Positions 36,805 to 45,782 of a stretch of 64,000 nt of DNA are shown here, piece by piece. The position numbers and the translations under genes are program-made. The first letter of the stretch is position 1. The number at the start of each line of letters is the position of its first letter. Source of the stretch: Flavobacterium terrae (GTDB lineage: Bacteria > Bacteroidota > Bacteroidia > Flavobacteriales > Flavobacteriaceae); NCBI RefSeq assembly GCF_900142035.1, contig NZ_FQZI01000001.1, positions 434,001 through 498,000 of the forward strand. The letters are read 5' to 3'. The notes below the pieces were generated by a model, which had not been told where the DNA came from, did no database searches, and saw only the letters and a program-made list of their open reading frames with translations.

Positions 36805-37490
36805 TTTTGAAACGGATTTTCACTTTTTATTAGTTTGTGAGCTAAGTTTTTACTTTTTTCAGTTTGATTTGTTTTGATATAGCATAAGGCTAAATACCAT
36901 TTTATATAATTGTTAAAAGCGCTATTAGGTTTTTCTTGATAACTTTCAAAAACAGTCACAGCATCATTAAATCGTTCCAATTCCATTAGAGCTAACCCCT
37001 TATAAAACAAGGCATAATCGTCTTTGTCTTTGTCTAAAATTTCAGAAAATAAATGTAAAGCTCCTTCATAGTTTTTGCTGTCATAAGCATAAAAAGCTTC
37101 CGATTTAATATCATTAGCAATTGAACCTCGAACAGTTGGAGCTTCTACATTCGGAAATGTTTCATAATAGTCTTCATATAGTGAATCATTTGAGTTTAGA
37201 CTCAATATCCAATAGCCAACAGAAGCAAAAACAACAAAACTTGCAGCAATTGAAATCCAACGAACTTTTAAATTCTTGGTCCTTTGTGGCGTTCTTTGAT
37301 TTTCTAAAGCAATTAATTTTTCCTTTAAATTTTTACGTTCTTCTAGTTTTATAGCAGCTTTTACATTTTTTTGAAATTCAAATTCTGCTTTAAATGCAGC
37401 ATCATTTTCTAGCTTTTCGAATAATAAAACTTTCTCTTCGTTGGTTAAAGTCCCTTCAAAATAGTGTATTAATAACGTTTCTTTATTCAT
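36771..37490 (-). CDS. Membrane anti-sigma-like protein with TPR domain
   Basis: This 239-residue protein has an N-terminal helical domain (ETLLIHYFEGTLTNEEKVLLF; residues 1-55) that resembles the cytosolic sigma-binding domains of Bacteroidota anti-sigma/FecR-type proteins, one transmembrane helix at about 78-97, and a periplasmic TPR part (NYEGALHLFSEILDKDKDDY, ALCYIKTNQTEKSKNLAHKL). The start codon lies inside the end of the ECF sigma gene (8-base overlap), so the two are coupled. It would hold the sigma factor until an outside signal acts on the TPR domain. Anti-sigma function is inferred. Confidence 0.78.
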   Translation of the reverse strand: MNKETLLIHYFEGTLTNEEKVLLFEKLENDAAFKAEFEFQKNVKAAIKLEERKNLKEKLIALENQRTPQRTKNLKVRWISIAASFVVFASVGYWILSLNSNDSLYEDYYETFPNVEAPTVRGSIANDIKSEAFYAYDSKNYEGALHLFSEILDKDKDDYALFYKGLALMELERFNDAVTVFESYQEKPNSAFNNYIKWYLALCYIKTNQTEKSKNLAHKLIKSENPFQNQARDLLRDLE

Positions 37491-38028
37491 CTTTTGAAGT
37501 TGTTAAATCTTTAAGTTGTTTTAAGCATCTCGACTTTTGACTTTTTAAAACATCTTTGTTTGTGTAAGCTAAAATCTCCATAATCTCATCTAATTTTTTT
37601 TCCTCATAGTAAAAAAGTTGCAATACTTTTTTACATTGTTCCCCTATTTTGCCCCAAGCTTTTTGTAAAAGCTGAACTTCACTATTTTCTTGTTCCTCTT
37701 CATAAAATTCCCAATCTAAATCATCAGGAATTGTTTCTTTTTTTATAGTATTCTTTTCAGCTTTTTTAAGTTTATGAAAAATCATGTATTTGCCTATACT
37801 ATATAAATAAGTACTTATGTTACTCTGTAAATTATCAAGTAACCCTTTTTTGGCATTTTCGCATAAAACAATAACAGCATCTTGATAAATATCTATAATA
37901 TCCTCTTTGTTAATCTCGTAGCGAGAGGCAAATAATATAAAACCATTTCGGTTGTCATTATAGATAGAGGCAATTGTTTTTTCGTCTCCTTTCTTTAAAG
38001 AATCTACTAATTGATTCGATTCATGCAT
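37483..38028 (-). CDS. ECF-type RNA polymerase sigma factor
   Basis: This 181-residue sigma-70 family protein has region 2 (FILFASRYEINKEDIIDIYQDAVIVL, about residues 30-55, with YLYSIGKYMIFHKLKK) and region 4 (IGEQCKKVLQLFYYEEKKLDEIMEILAYTNKDVLKSQKSRCLKQL). Region 4 has the C-K-K-V-L-x-L-F-Y-Y-E form common in Bacteroidota ECF factors. It is the first gene of the pair with the TPR anti-sigma protein, divergent from the OmpA-like gene, which may be one of its targets. Confidence 0.92.
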   Translation of the reverse strand: MHESNQLVDSLKKGDEKTIASIYNDNRNGFILFASRYEINKEDIIDIYQDAVIVLCENAKKGLLDNLQSNISTYLYSIGKYMIFHKLKKAEKNTIKKETIPDDLDWEFYEEEQENSEVQLLQKAWGKIGEQCKKVLQLFYYEEKKLDEIMEILAYTNKDVLKSQKSRCLKQLKDLTTSKDE

Positions 38029-38146
38029 TAGTGTTTGGAATTAGTTAAAAGTAAACATAGCCAATTTAAAATTTTTTTTTCATCTGATGTTTACCTTTTT
38101 CAATTTTTGGCACTAACCAACAAATCAAATAAAACAAAAGGGGATT

Positions 38147-39463
38147 ATGAAAAAATTAGTATTGACAGGAATTCTGTTTTTGGCATTTATAAAGTTGAAT
38201 GCTCAAGAGACTGTTGGAGGTCGTGTCTTAAAAAACACTAAAGACAAAACGTATGGTAAAGTTGAACAAAAAGGAGATGAAACAGTTGATAAGACTTTAG
38301 ATAAAATTGAAGAAGGCATTGGTAGTATTTTTAAGAAGAAAGACAAGAAGAAAAAAGATAAAAAAGGAAGTTCTCAAAATGAAAGCGATAATGGATACCA
38401 ATCACAAAGTGGAAATGGTTCTAATGCAGACTCAATGCCAGATTTTTCTTCTTATGAAGGGTTTGATTTTGTACCAGGGGAGAAAATAATCTTTTTTGAA
38501 GATTTTGCTCAAAGCCAAGAAGGAGCCAAACCAAAAAATTGGGACGGTAATGCAGAATTTACTACTACAACAGATACAGAAACTGGACAAAAAGCACTTT
38601 CTGTTATTCATGGTGGAGGATTTTTTCCAATGAGTTTAAAAACTTTACCACAAAATTTCACGATACAATTTGATGTAGTTGCACAACCAGATGTAGCTAA
38701 TGGAACTTTAGACTTACGCTTTTTACCAGAAAAAGAAACCAATTTAGCAGATCCGTGGTTTAACAATGTGACACAAATATCTTTTAGTGGGTCTTCTCAA
38801 ATCCCCAAAAAAGGAGGTAGCAGCATTGAACAAAAAGATGCAAATGGAAATATTATTGAAAGAAATGATGCTGAACGTTATTTTTCGGAATGGCATACTA
38901 ATGAAAATCCGAGAGCAAAAATTTCGATTTCGAAAATAGGTGATAAAGTTTCGGTTTGGATCAATCAAACTAAAATTTGGGATAATGTATCCATCTTCAA
39001 TACTAACATTAAATATAAGTTAGCTTTCCATTTTGGCGATTATTTCATTGAAAATATTTCTTTTTTAATGATGAATTTAAAAATCGCTACCAATGCTCCT
39101 CAAGTTAAAAATGATATTGCTAAAGGAAAATTCATTACAGCTAATATTTTATTCGATACGAATAGTGATGCAATAAAACCACAATCTTTTTCTATTCTAA
39201 AAGAAATCTCAGAAACCTTAAAAGCAAGCCCTACTATGAAAATAAAAATTGTTGGTCATACTGATAGTGATGGTGAAGCAAAATCAAATTTAGAGTTGTC
39301 GCAACGTAGAGCAGAAGCTGTTAAGAATGTGCTTTCTGGAGCTTTTGGCGTCGATGTGTCTCAATATACAACTGAGGGAAAAGGGGAAAGCTTGCCTTTG
39401 AATAAAAACGCAAATGCCTCTGAAAAAGCACAAAATAGACGTGTTGAATTTGTGCGACAATAA
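38147..39463 (+). CDS. OmpA-family outer membrane protein
   Basis: This 438-residue protein starts with a signal peptide (VLTGILFLAFIKLNAQ), a Lys/Asp-rich linker (KKDKKKKDKKGS, about 64-75), a central beta-rich domain of lectin/laminin-G-like appearance (about 105-310, with KIIFFEDFAQSQEGAKP and SVWINQTKIWDN) and a C-terminal OmpA peptidoglycan-binding domain (ANILFDTNSDAIKP, KIVGHTDSDGEAKSN, QNRRVEFVRQ). Flavobacterial OmpA proteins with a Lys-rich linker are known. It anchors the envelope to peptidoglycan. Gene start at 38147 lies 118 bases from the divergent ECF sigma gene. Confidence 0.9.
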   Translation: MKKLVLTGILFLAFIKLNAQETVGGRVLKNTKDKTYGKVEQKGDETVDKTLDKIEEGIGSIFKKKDKKKKDKKGSSQNESDNGYQSQSGNGSNADSMPDFSSYEGFDFVPGEKIIFFEDFAQSQEGAKPKNWDGNAEFTTTTDTETGQKALSVIHGGGFFPMSLKTLPQNFTIQFDVVAQPDVANGTLDLRFLPEKETNLADPWFNNVTQISFSGSSQIPKKGGSSIEQKDANGNIIERNDAERYFSEWHTNENPRAKISISKIGDKVSVWINQTKIWDNVSIFNTNIKYKLAFHFGDYFIENISFLMMNLKIATNAPQVKNDIAKGKFITANILFDTNSDAIKPQSFSILKEISETLKASPTMKIKIVGHTDSDGEAKSNLELSQRRAEAVKNVLSGAFGVDVSQYTTEGKGESLPLNKNANASEKAQNRRVEFVRQ

Positions 39464-39558
39464 GCGAAGAGCCAAATTAAAAATTAGAGTTATGCCGAAC
39501 GAAACACAAATCAGCGAAGCTAATTTATTAAACAATAAAAACTATAAAATATAAACAA

Positions 39559-40299
39559 ATGAAAAAAATATTCTTATTATGTCTAGCTATGTTATCATTC
39601 TCTTGTTCCAATGATGATGAGCAACCTCAAATCACAACAGTTAAAGTTATTGATAAAATTAAAGTAGAAGGAACAGATTCTAATAGTTTTAGTAGTAATA
39701 CACTAAAATATGAATATGATAGCAATAAGAGAATTTCTAAAATAACCCATTCAACTTTAATCAATCCAAACCTTAAAAACATCACTTTTACTTATGAAAA
39801 CGGTATTCCAAAAAGTTCGGTTCGAACCAATAGTGATGTTTCTACAATAACATATTCTTATAATGGAAATATTTTAAGAAAATATCACGATGCGCTTTAT
39901 GACGAAATTATAGTATTCAATCACGATGCAAGCTATAATTCCTATTCTTCAACTGCAATAGGCTTAAATTTTGTCGTAAACAATTTAAATGATGTTTCAA
40001 GAAGAACATACTATAGTAATGTTTTTGACTATAGTTTCGATACTAATAAAAAAGGACCATTTTACAATGTTGCAAATAAAGAATATATGCCAACATTAAT
40101 TAATGCGATGCAGTTTACTCATTCTGAAATGTTTTTTCAATCTATTTATCCAGTAAATGCAATTTTTGACGATAATAATCAATCATTGTATCCATTTACA
40201 AATCAGTATGATACAGACGGTTTTGTTATTCAAAGTGATTTTGTAAATACTTCTAACAATGTGACTTACAAAGTGATATATACTTATAAAAACATCTAA
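39559..40299 (+). CDS. Lipoprotein of unknown function
   Basis: This 246-residue protein has a lipobox (LAMLSFSCSNDDEQ, Cys at about residue 16) followed by acidic residues, typical of surface-exposed Bacteroidota lipoproteins. The remainder is strand-rich with YD-like repeats (KYEYDSNKRISKITHS, ITFTYENGIPKSS, ITYSYNGNILRK), similar to RHS-type or DUF4595-like beta repeats. It is the first gene of a seven-gene operon (39559-45053) and precedes the next gene by 12 bases. Confidence 0.75.
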   Translation: MKKIFLLCLAMLSFSCSNDDEQPQITTVKVIDKIKVEGTDSNSFSSNTLKYEYDSNKRISKITHSTLINPNLKNITFTYENGIPKSSVRTNSDVSTITYSYNGNILRKYHDALYDEIIVFNHDASYNSYSSTAIGLNFVVNNLNDVSRRTYYSNVFDYSFDTNKKGPFYNVANKEYMPTLINAMQFTHSEMFFQSIYPVNAIFDDNNQSLYPFTNQYDTDGFVIQSDFVNTSNNVTYKVIYTYKNI

Positions 40300-40311
40300 A
40301 CACTTAATAAA

Positions 40312-41322
40312 ATGAAAAATATATATTCTCTTATTGCAATTTTTATTTGTTCAATTAGCTTTGGACAAATACTACCAAAGGAAGATGCTTGGTCTGGAAT
40401 TATTACAGATAATTCAGGAAATCCAATAGCAAACACAGCCATTACCCTAAAATTTACTTATTCAGATAATGGTGCTACAACTTTATATAGTGAGCAACAT
40501 GCAAAAACTACCGATGCTAATGGTTTTGTAACTGCAAATATTGGTCAAGGAACTGTATTGCAAAATGGATCGAGTTTACGTTATACCATATCTAACCTAA
40601 AATTAAAGGTAGAGGTTGATGCTGGTTCAGGTTTTGTTACACTTTCAGATGATTACCCTAAAGCAGTTCCTTTTGCAAATGCCGCCACTTATGCAGGAAA
40701 TTTAACAGATAATTTTAATCAAATTATACTAGATGGAGCTAATGGAATTGAAATTTATGGACAAAATAAAGTAAATATTTTCAATGAAGTTGAGGTAAAC
40801 ACAAATGGATTAAAAATTTCTGATTTAGCTGGAGCAGGAACTAGAGAAGTGGTTGCTAATGCTGATGGTCAATTGCAAAGAAAACCAGTTCAAACTAAAT
40901 ATTTGAGTATTTCTGGAGCCGCTTTTGTTGGAAATGGATTGTATCAAGTACTCTATTTAAGTAATACAAGTGGAGGTGATCTTACGAGTGTATATAATCC
41001 ATATCCATTAATTTTACCTCACGGTGCTACTATTACAAATTTCAAAGTAACTTATTATGACAATTCTACTAGAAATTTTAAATTAGCAATTGTAGAGATT
41101 GATAATATTCCTGGAACAACGGCTTATTCGTTTGCTAACTTTTTTGATTCTAGTATTTATCCGACTATTGCTTCAAATCAAGTTCAAAATATTCCAATTA
41201 CAAAAACAATAGACAATTTAAATAAATCATATACATTGGCATTGACATCTGATCATTGGCCATTACCAAATGTGACATTAGATTTAAGGTTTTTAAGTGT
41301 TGTAATTACATATCAAGAATAA
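40312..41322 (+). CDS. Exported protein of unknown function (336 aa)
   Basis: It starts with a signal peptide (LIAIFICSISFGQ). Residues about 25-110 (WSGIITDNSGNPIANTAITL, TTDANGFVTANIGQG) look like a carboxypeptidase-regulatory or collagen-binding-type beta-sandwich, a fold common at the start of exported Bacteroidota proteins. The middle has a short KISDLAGAGTREVVANADG segment typical of flavobacterial surface structural proteins. No T9SS tail. It is followed by the next gene after 1 base, so co-translation is likely. Confidence 0.75.
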   Translation: MKNIYSLIAIFICSISFGQILPKEDAWSGIITDNSGNPIANTAITLKFTYSDNGATTLYSEQHAKTTDANGFVTANIGQGTVLQNGSSLRYTISNLKLKVEVDAGSGFVTLSDDYPKAVPFANAATYAGNLTDNFNQIILDGANGIEIYGQNKVNIFNEVEVNTNGLKISDLAGAGTREVVANADGQLQRKPVQTKYLSISGAAFVGNGLYQVLYLSNTSGGDLTSVYNPYPLILPHGATITNFKVTYYDNSTRNFKLAIVEIDNIPGTTAYSFANFFDSSIYPTIASNQVQNIPITKTIDNLNKSYTLALTSDHWPLPNVTLDLRFLSVVITYQE

Positions 41323-41323
41323 G

Positions 41324-41782
41324 ATGAAAACAATTGTACTGATCCTTTTCTTTTCGGTCAATTGTTTTTCACAACAATTATACCGTCAAACATTTAGTGG
41401 TGATTATGCTTCTTCAGCTAATGGGAAATCATTAGTTGGTGAAGTTTTTAACAGAAACTATTCCGATGGAAACCTTACAGTAGGAGAATCTATTCTATAT
41501 CAAATTGCTTTGTTAAATACATTGAGTGTCGAGGAGGTTAATGATAAAAATATATCCTTAATAATATATCCTAATCCTGTCGAAAACGAATTGTTTGTTC
41601 AACATCAAGATATTTCGAATTGGCAAGTTCGAGTTTATGATATAACAGGAAAACAAATCACCTCAGTATTTGTAAATCAAGGTTTTATGAATCTAAATTT
41701 TTTAAGTAGTGGAACGTATTATTTAGTTTTTACAAACGAAGAAAATTTAGTCAACGTAACGAAGAAAATCATTAAAAAATGA
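41324..41782 (+). CDS. Short exported protein with a T9SS type A sorting domain
   Basis: This 152-residue protein has a signal peptide (VLILFFSVNCFSQ), a short region of about 45 residues (FSGDYASSANGKS, FNRNYSDGNLTVGESILYQI) and a complete T9SS type A C-terminal domain (SLIIYPNPVENELFVQHQ, VYDITGKQITS, GTYYLVFTNEE...TKKIIKK). It is almost all sorting signal with little passenger. It lies 1 base after the previous gene and overlaps the next by 4 bases (ATGA-type). Confidence 0.85.
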   Translation: MKTIVLILFFSVNCFSQQLYRQTFSGDYASSANGKSLVGEVFNRNYSDGNLTVGESILYQIALLNTLSVEEVNDKNISLIIYPNPVENELFVQHQDISNWQVRVYDITGKQITSVFVNQGFMNLNFLSSGTYYLVFTNEENLVNVTKKIIKK

Positions 41783-43449
41783 GAAAAATAATCTTTATAT
41801 TTCTGTTACTACCAATACTTGGAATAGCTCAAAATTGGGAACAAATTATTATAGCTTCAGGAAATGATAGTTCGAATCCAATGTTCTTTACTGAGTATAA
41901 TGGTGAACTTTACTTTAATGCCCGAGGTACAAATGTAAGCGGAATTGGAAATGAATTATACAAAACAAATGGAACTCAAGCTGGAACCAGCTTGGTTATG
42001 AATTTGAATCCAAATTTTTCGGGAAGTAGTTATCCTAGCAATTTTACAGTTTTTAATGGCGAATTGTATTTTACTGCAAATGATGGTGTTCATGGTAGGG
42101 AACTTTTTAAAACAGATGGAACAACTATATCTTTAGTAAAAGACATTAATGTAGGTTCTGGTTCATCTTCAAATCATTCAGACAATATGATGACAATGTT
42201 AGAAGAAAACGGGTTTCTATATTTTTTTGCAGAAGATACCTCAGGAACCGGATATGATTTGTGGGAAACTGACGGAACTGAAGCAGGAACTGTAAAAGTT
42301 TTGGAACTAAATACAAACGAAGGTTCTGGTTTAAATTTAAACTTTAAGAAGTTAGGGAATTCTTTATACTTTGTTTATACAGATAGTAATACTAGTCATA
42401 AAGAGATTTATAAATATGAGCCTTTATCTAGCAATCAGACTTCTGTTTTAAATGTTTATCCCTCAAATAATTCAAGTGGATATGGCTACTTAACTATTTT
42501 TGATAACAAATTATTTGCTGTTGCAGATGGCAAAATTTATTACACAAATGGAGCAACAAACGGCTTTGTAGTTCTTGGAACAAATGGAATAACTGCATTT
42601 AATAAGTTAACTGTTTTAAATGATGGATTATTTTTCTTTGGAAACTCTTCAATAAATGGTAATCAAGACGTTTATAAATGTTTTTATAATCCAGCTGAAA
42701 ATGACTATAGAGTACAATTGGTTTATGATTTTAACGCTGGTGGAAGTGGTTTTCTAAATCCTTTACCAGGCAGTTTATCTGATAACGGAATACCATATTT
42801 CACGTCACTAAACAATAAGCTCTATTTTACGGCTAGAGAACAATCGTCTCCAAACGGTGGTTTAGTGTATCAAATTTACGAAACGGATGGAACAACAACC
42901 CAAATTGCAATTCCTATTACACATAGTGGTTCACCAAGTTCACGACCTATATATTGGATTACGGCCAATAATAATAAATTATATTTTTTAATGAGTGGCG
43001 ATAATAGCCCTGAACAATTATGGGAAGCTAATCCAGATGATGGGATGTTTACACAACTTTCTTCCTACACAGGACCTACAACGCAACCAAGACAAATTTT
43101 TGTAAGACCATTAAAATCTTGGAATAATAATATATATGTTGAGGGTACTACTACTGCTGAAGGTTATGAATTGTGGAAATTTGGAACTGGAACTTTAAGT
43201 ATAGATGAAGTAGCTTTTGGAAGTAAAATTCAAATATACCCTAATCCAACTCAAGATTATTTGATGTTAAATATTGAAAATATTGACGAATATCAAATTA
43301 CTGTTTTTAACGCTGTTGGCCAACAAGTAAATCTAATGATTAATAATAATTCAATCAATCTTACATCAGTGCCCAAAGGTATTTATTACATCACTGTTTG
43401 GAATTCAATAACTGAAAAAAAAATCACTAAGAAAATCATTAAATCATGA
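41779..43449 (+). CDS. Secreted ELWxxDGT-repeat protein with a T9SS type A sorting domain
   Basis: This 556-residue protein begins with a signal peptide (IFIFLLLPILGIAQ) and contains repeated ELWxxDGT-type units: ELYKTNGTQAGTSLV, ELFKTDGTTISLV, DLWETDGTEAGTVKVL, IYETDGTTTQI, spaced through residues 45-430, consistent with a beta-propeller. It ends in a T9SS type A domain (KIQIYPNPTQDYLMLNI, GIYYITVWNS..KKITKKIIKS). It is probably cell-surface or released and could bind ligands. It overlaps its neighbours by 4 bases at each side. Confidence 0.9.
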   Translation: MRKIIFIFLLLPILGIAQNWEQIIIASGNDSSNPMFFTEYNGELYFNARGTNVSGIGNELYKTNGTQAGTSLVMNLNPNFSGSSYPSNFTVFNGELYFTANDGVHGRELFKTDGTTISLVKDINVGSGSSSNHSDNMMTMLEENGFLYFFAEDTSGTGYDLWETDGTEAGTVKVLELNTNEGSGLNLNFKKLGNSLYFVYTDSNTSHKEIYKYEPLSSNQTSVLNVYPSNNSSGYGYLTIFDNKLFAVADGKIYYTNGATNGFVVLGTNGITAFNKLTVLNDGLFFFGNSSINGNQDVYKCFYNPAENDYRVQLVYDFNAGGSGFLNPLPGSLSDNGIPYFTSLNNKLYFTAREQSSPNGGLVYQIYETDGTTTQIAIPITHSGSPSSRPIYWITANNNKLYFLMSGDNSPEQLWEANPDDGMFTQLSSYTGPTTQPRQIFVRPLKSWNNNIYVEGTTTAEGYELWKFGTGTLSIDEVAFGSKIQIYPNPTQDYLMLNIENIDEYQITVFNAVGQQVNLMINNNSINLTSVPKGIYYITVWNSITEKKITKKIIKS

Positions 43450-44168
43450 AATCAACATTAATAATCTTAAGTACTATTTTTCTTTTTGCCTTTTCATGTA
43501 AGGAAGAAAACAAAGAAGAACTAGAAAATCAATTAGAAACTGCAATCGAATCGTCTGGTGGAAAAACAGCTGAAGAATGGAACGGAAAATTAGATCAATT
43601 ATTTACCGTTGAAATGGCAGCTCAAGTAATTCATTACAATGTTTCACAAGCTGTTAAAGATTATAATCAAGTATTAAACAATCCTCAAACGCATAGTATA
43701 CAGTACAAATGGGATAAAGGTAGAGTTGAGGTTTCGGATAAAATTAAAAACCCTATCAATGGCAAACCAATGGAGATTCCAACAGATGATTATATAGAGG
43801 TTTCATGGGTGAGAACCACAACTTTAGAGGAATTCAAACACAATTATCACACGCCAACAGCAGAAGAGTTAGCAAATGCTTCACAAGCGATGGATTCAAA
43901 AATGCAAGAAATGCAAAATTCAGGAAAAGCTACATCTGATCAAGCTGCGATGGCAAAGGAAATGGCAACTTCTTTAGGCGAAGGATTAAGTTATACTGAA
44001 ATTCCTAACATCGGGAATTATGCAGTTTGGAATAACAAGGATAAAAATTTAAAAGTGTTTTATAAAGGATTAGAGTTTCAGGTTTATGCCAACTTAGGGA
44101 ATGAGGCTAAAAATCAAGAAACTTGTATTGAAGCAGCGAAACTAATAATTACAGAAAAACTTAAGTAA
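43446..44168 (+). CDS. Lipoprotein of unknown function, alpha-helical
   Basis: This 240-residue protein has a lipobox (STIFLFAFSCKEENKEE, Cys near residue 18), then an acidic helical N-terminal part. The middle (LDQLFTVEMAAQVIHYN, AVKDYNQVLNN) and a Met/Gln-rich region (SQAMDSKMQEMQNSGKAT, AMAKEMATSLGEGL) precede WNNKDKNLKVFYKGLEFQVY near the C-terminus. It lies within the same operon, overlapping the ELWxxDGT gene by 4 bases and preceding the next gene by 1. I do not recognise the family. Confidence 0.75.
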   Translation: MKSTLIILSTIFLFAFSCKEENKEELENQLETAIESSGGKTAEEWNGKLDQLFTVEMAAQVIHYNVSQAVKDYNQVLNNPQTHSIQYKWDKGRVEVSDKIKNPINGKPMEIPTDDYIEVSWVRTTTLEEFKHNYHTPTAEELANASQAMDSKMQEMQNSGKATSDQAAMAKEMATSLGEGLSYTEIPNIGNYAVWNNKDKNLKVFYKGLEFQVYANLGNEAKNQETCIEAAKLIITEKLK

Positions 44169-44169
44169 A

Positions 44170-44550
44170 ATGAAAAAGCTAGTATTTATATTCTTAATGA
44201 TTATTTCATTTTCAGCTTCTGCTCAGGTTTTTATAAACAGAGTTGGAAATTCAAATATGCCAAAGTTTGTAATAGAAAACGGAAAAACATTTATATATCA
44301 TAAAGTGGGAGGTAAAATAGAACTAGGTTTTACTTTCGATCAAGTGCCTTTAATATATGATAATGCTGATGGGAGAAGTCGAGCAAAAATGACGGTTTCA
44401 ACGACAGATAAGGTAGCTAAAAGAACTTTTGTAATTACGTATACTTTACACCGTCAGACTCAAAAATATGGTGCAGGTATTGAATATACAGTAGATTTTC
44501 ACGATAAGCGACCAACTAAATTTTTAAACGAGTACTTCAACGCAAATTAA
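44170..44550 (+). CDS. Small exported protein of unknown function (126 aa)
   Basis: It begins with a signal peptide (LVFIFLMIISFSASAQ). The mature part (about 107 residues) is beta-rich and basic, with FVIENGKTFIYHKVGGKIELG and RTFVITYTLHRQTQKYG. It lies 1 base after the lipoprotein and 11 bases before the 163-residue protein, whose size and strand pattern are similar (both show ...V.F.FTT/VITYTL segments), so the pair may be paralogues. Function unknown. Confidence 0.7.
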   Translation: MKKLVFIFLMIISFSASAQVFINRVGNSNMPKFVIENGKTFIYHKVGGKIELGFTFDQVPLIYDNADGRSRAKMTVSTTDKVAKRTFVITYTLHRQTQKYGAGIEYTVDFHDKRPTKFLNEYFNAN

Positions 44551-44561
44551 TTTAAACAATC

Positions 44562-45053
44562 ATGAAAAAAATAATATTTATTGCAATAATAACCTTGTGT
44601 AGTTTGGTGTCTAATGCGCAGCTGGTACAAGGAGAAATACTTTTAGGAGAACAATCTAAAACAGAAATAAAACTTAAGAACAACAAAGGTGTTAACCTTT
44701 ATGCTGCTTTTAGAGAAGGTAATTATCCCCTACATTTCATTTTTTCTACAGATGCTGTTCCGTTAAATTCAGATAAAAAAGAAGTCGTTCAGTTTGTTTT
44801 TACAACAACCGTAAAGCGAGATGGAAAAGTCATGGGTACTGTTAAAAGAAATCCAATACCATTCTTTCCAGGTGATATGTTTATGCCTGTTGAGACTTTC
44901 GATTTTATTTCTATACTGTCTAACATGCAAACCAATTCAAATGATAGAATTTCTGAAATCCCCTCGGGTAAATATGAAGTAATTCTTGATGCAAAACCTC
45001 AAGGAATTAAAGGAGAAATTAAACCTGTTCGTTTTTTAATAACTGTAAACTAA
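44562..45053 (+). CDS. Small exported protein of unknown function (163 aa)
   Basis: A signal peptide (IAIITLCSLVSNAQ) precedes a beta-rich domain with LGEQSKTEIKLKNNKG, VVQFVFTTTVKRDGK and IPSGKYEVILDAKPQG. The layout (edge strands around a loop with SGKYEV) looks like a small immunoglobulin-type beta-sandwich. It is the last gene of the exported operon and ends 99 bases before a strong terminator. It does not resemble a known enzyme. Confidence 0.7.
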   Translation: MKKIIFIAIITLCSLVSNAQLVQGEILLGEQSKTEIKLKNNKGVNLYAAFREGNYPLHFIFSTDAVPLNSDKKEVVQFVFTTTVKRDGKVMGTVKRNPIPFFPGDMFMPVETFDFISILSNMQTNSNDRISEIPSGKYEVILDAKPQGIKGEIKPVRFLITVN

Positions 45054-45151
45054 TGAGAAAAATGCTTTTTTGCATTTTATTTTGATTTTTATAAGGTTTC
45101 TTGATCTAAATATAAATTATAGAATAGTTTTTAATAATTAGGTTTAGTTAA

Positions 45152-45188
45152 AAAAATCGTCAGCGTTTTGCTGACGATTTTTTTTTTT
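45152..45188 (+). terminator. Terminator of the exported-protein operon
   Basis: AATCGTCAGC and GCTGACGATT form a perfect stem around GTTTT, followed by a run of T residues. Confidence 0.85.
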
Positions 45189-45394
45189 CAAACATACTTT
45201 TCTATATCCTTCTCAATAGAATAATTAGATTCTTGTTTTTAACAAACATTATATAAATTATTAGTATAAATTTTATCTGTTTTAACTTAAGTCTATTTTT
45301 AGTAACAATCAAAATAAAATGCAACAATCAAATTTTTCTATCTATCCATTAGTTATAAAAATGTTAGTAATTATGGAAAAACATTTTTATGTTG

Positions 45395-45402
45395 TACCTT
45401 TG
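45395..45402 (+). promoter_or_regulatory. -7 box of the suf operon (TACCTTTG)
   Basis: TACCTTTG matches TAnnTTTG and lies 31 bases before the sufA ATG. Confidence 0.5.
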
Positions 45403-45433
45403 CGGTTAATTTAGACAAAATCAAAATAAGATC

Positions 45434-45763
45434 ATGATAAAAGTATCAGAATCAGCTAGTAAAAAGATTGTCGACATGATGAAAGATGACGGTTTTGACC
45501 CTACAAATGATTATGTTAGAGTGGGTGTAAAAAGCGGCGGTTGCTCTGGTTTGTCCTATGAATTGAAATTTGACAAAGAGATTGGAGAAAACGATAAAAT
45601 TTTTGAAGACAATAATGTTAAAATTGCTGTCGAAAAAAAGTCCTTTTTATACTTGGTAGGAACTGTATTAGAATATTCAGGAGGATTAAACGGAAAAGGT
45701 TTCGTGTTTAATAACCCTAATGCACAACGCACTTGTGGTTGTGGTGAGAGTTTTTCTCTATAA
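45434..45763 (+). CDS. sufA: Iron-sulfur cluster assembly accessory protein (A-type carrier)
   Basis: This 109-residue A-type carrier has the three cluster-binding cysteines in VKSGGCSGLSYEL (Cys near residue 37) and RTCGCGESF (two Cys at the C-terminus). It carries Fe-S clusters from the SUF scaffold to target proteins. It is first in the suf operon, 19 bases before sufB. I use the sufA symbol from context; the family also includes IscA and ErpA. Confidence 0.92.
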   Translation: MIKVSESASKKIVDMMKDDGFDPTNDYVRVGVKSGGCSGLSYELKFDKEIGENDKIFEDNNVKIAVEKKSFLYLVGTVLEYSGGLNGKGFVFNNPNAQRTCGCGESFSL

Positions 45764-45782
45764 AAAATTGTAGCTAAATATT

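Larger units (their letters stand above)
45054..45433 (+). other. Gene-less interval: terminator and suf promoter region
   Basis: The left part holds the hairpin terminator at 45152-45188 of the exported operon. The rest is very A/T-rich. The right part has TACCTTTG at 45395-45402 ahead of sufA. A 31-codon ATG frame in the interval overlaps this promoter and is not convincing. Confidence 0.6.

Noticed and set aside
45319..45414. A 31-codon ATG frame in the interval before sufA
   Set aside because: It overlaps the likely sufA promoter, has no plausible leader and shows no family features.
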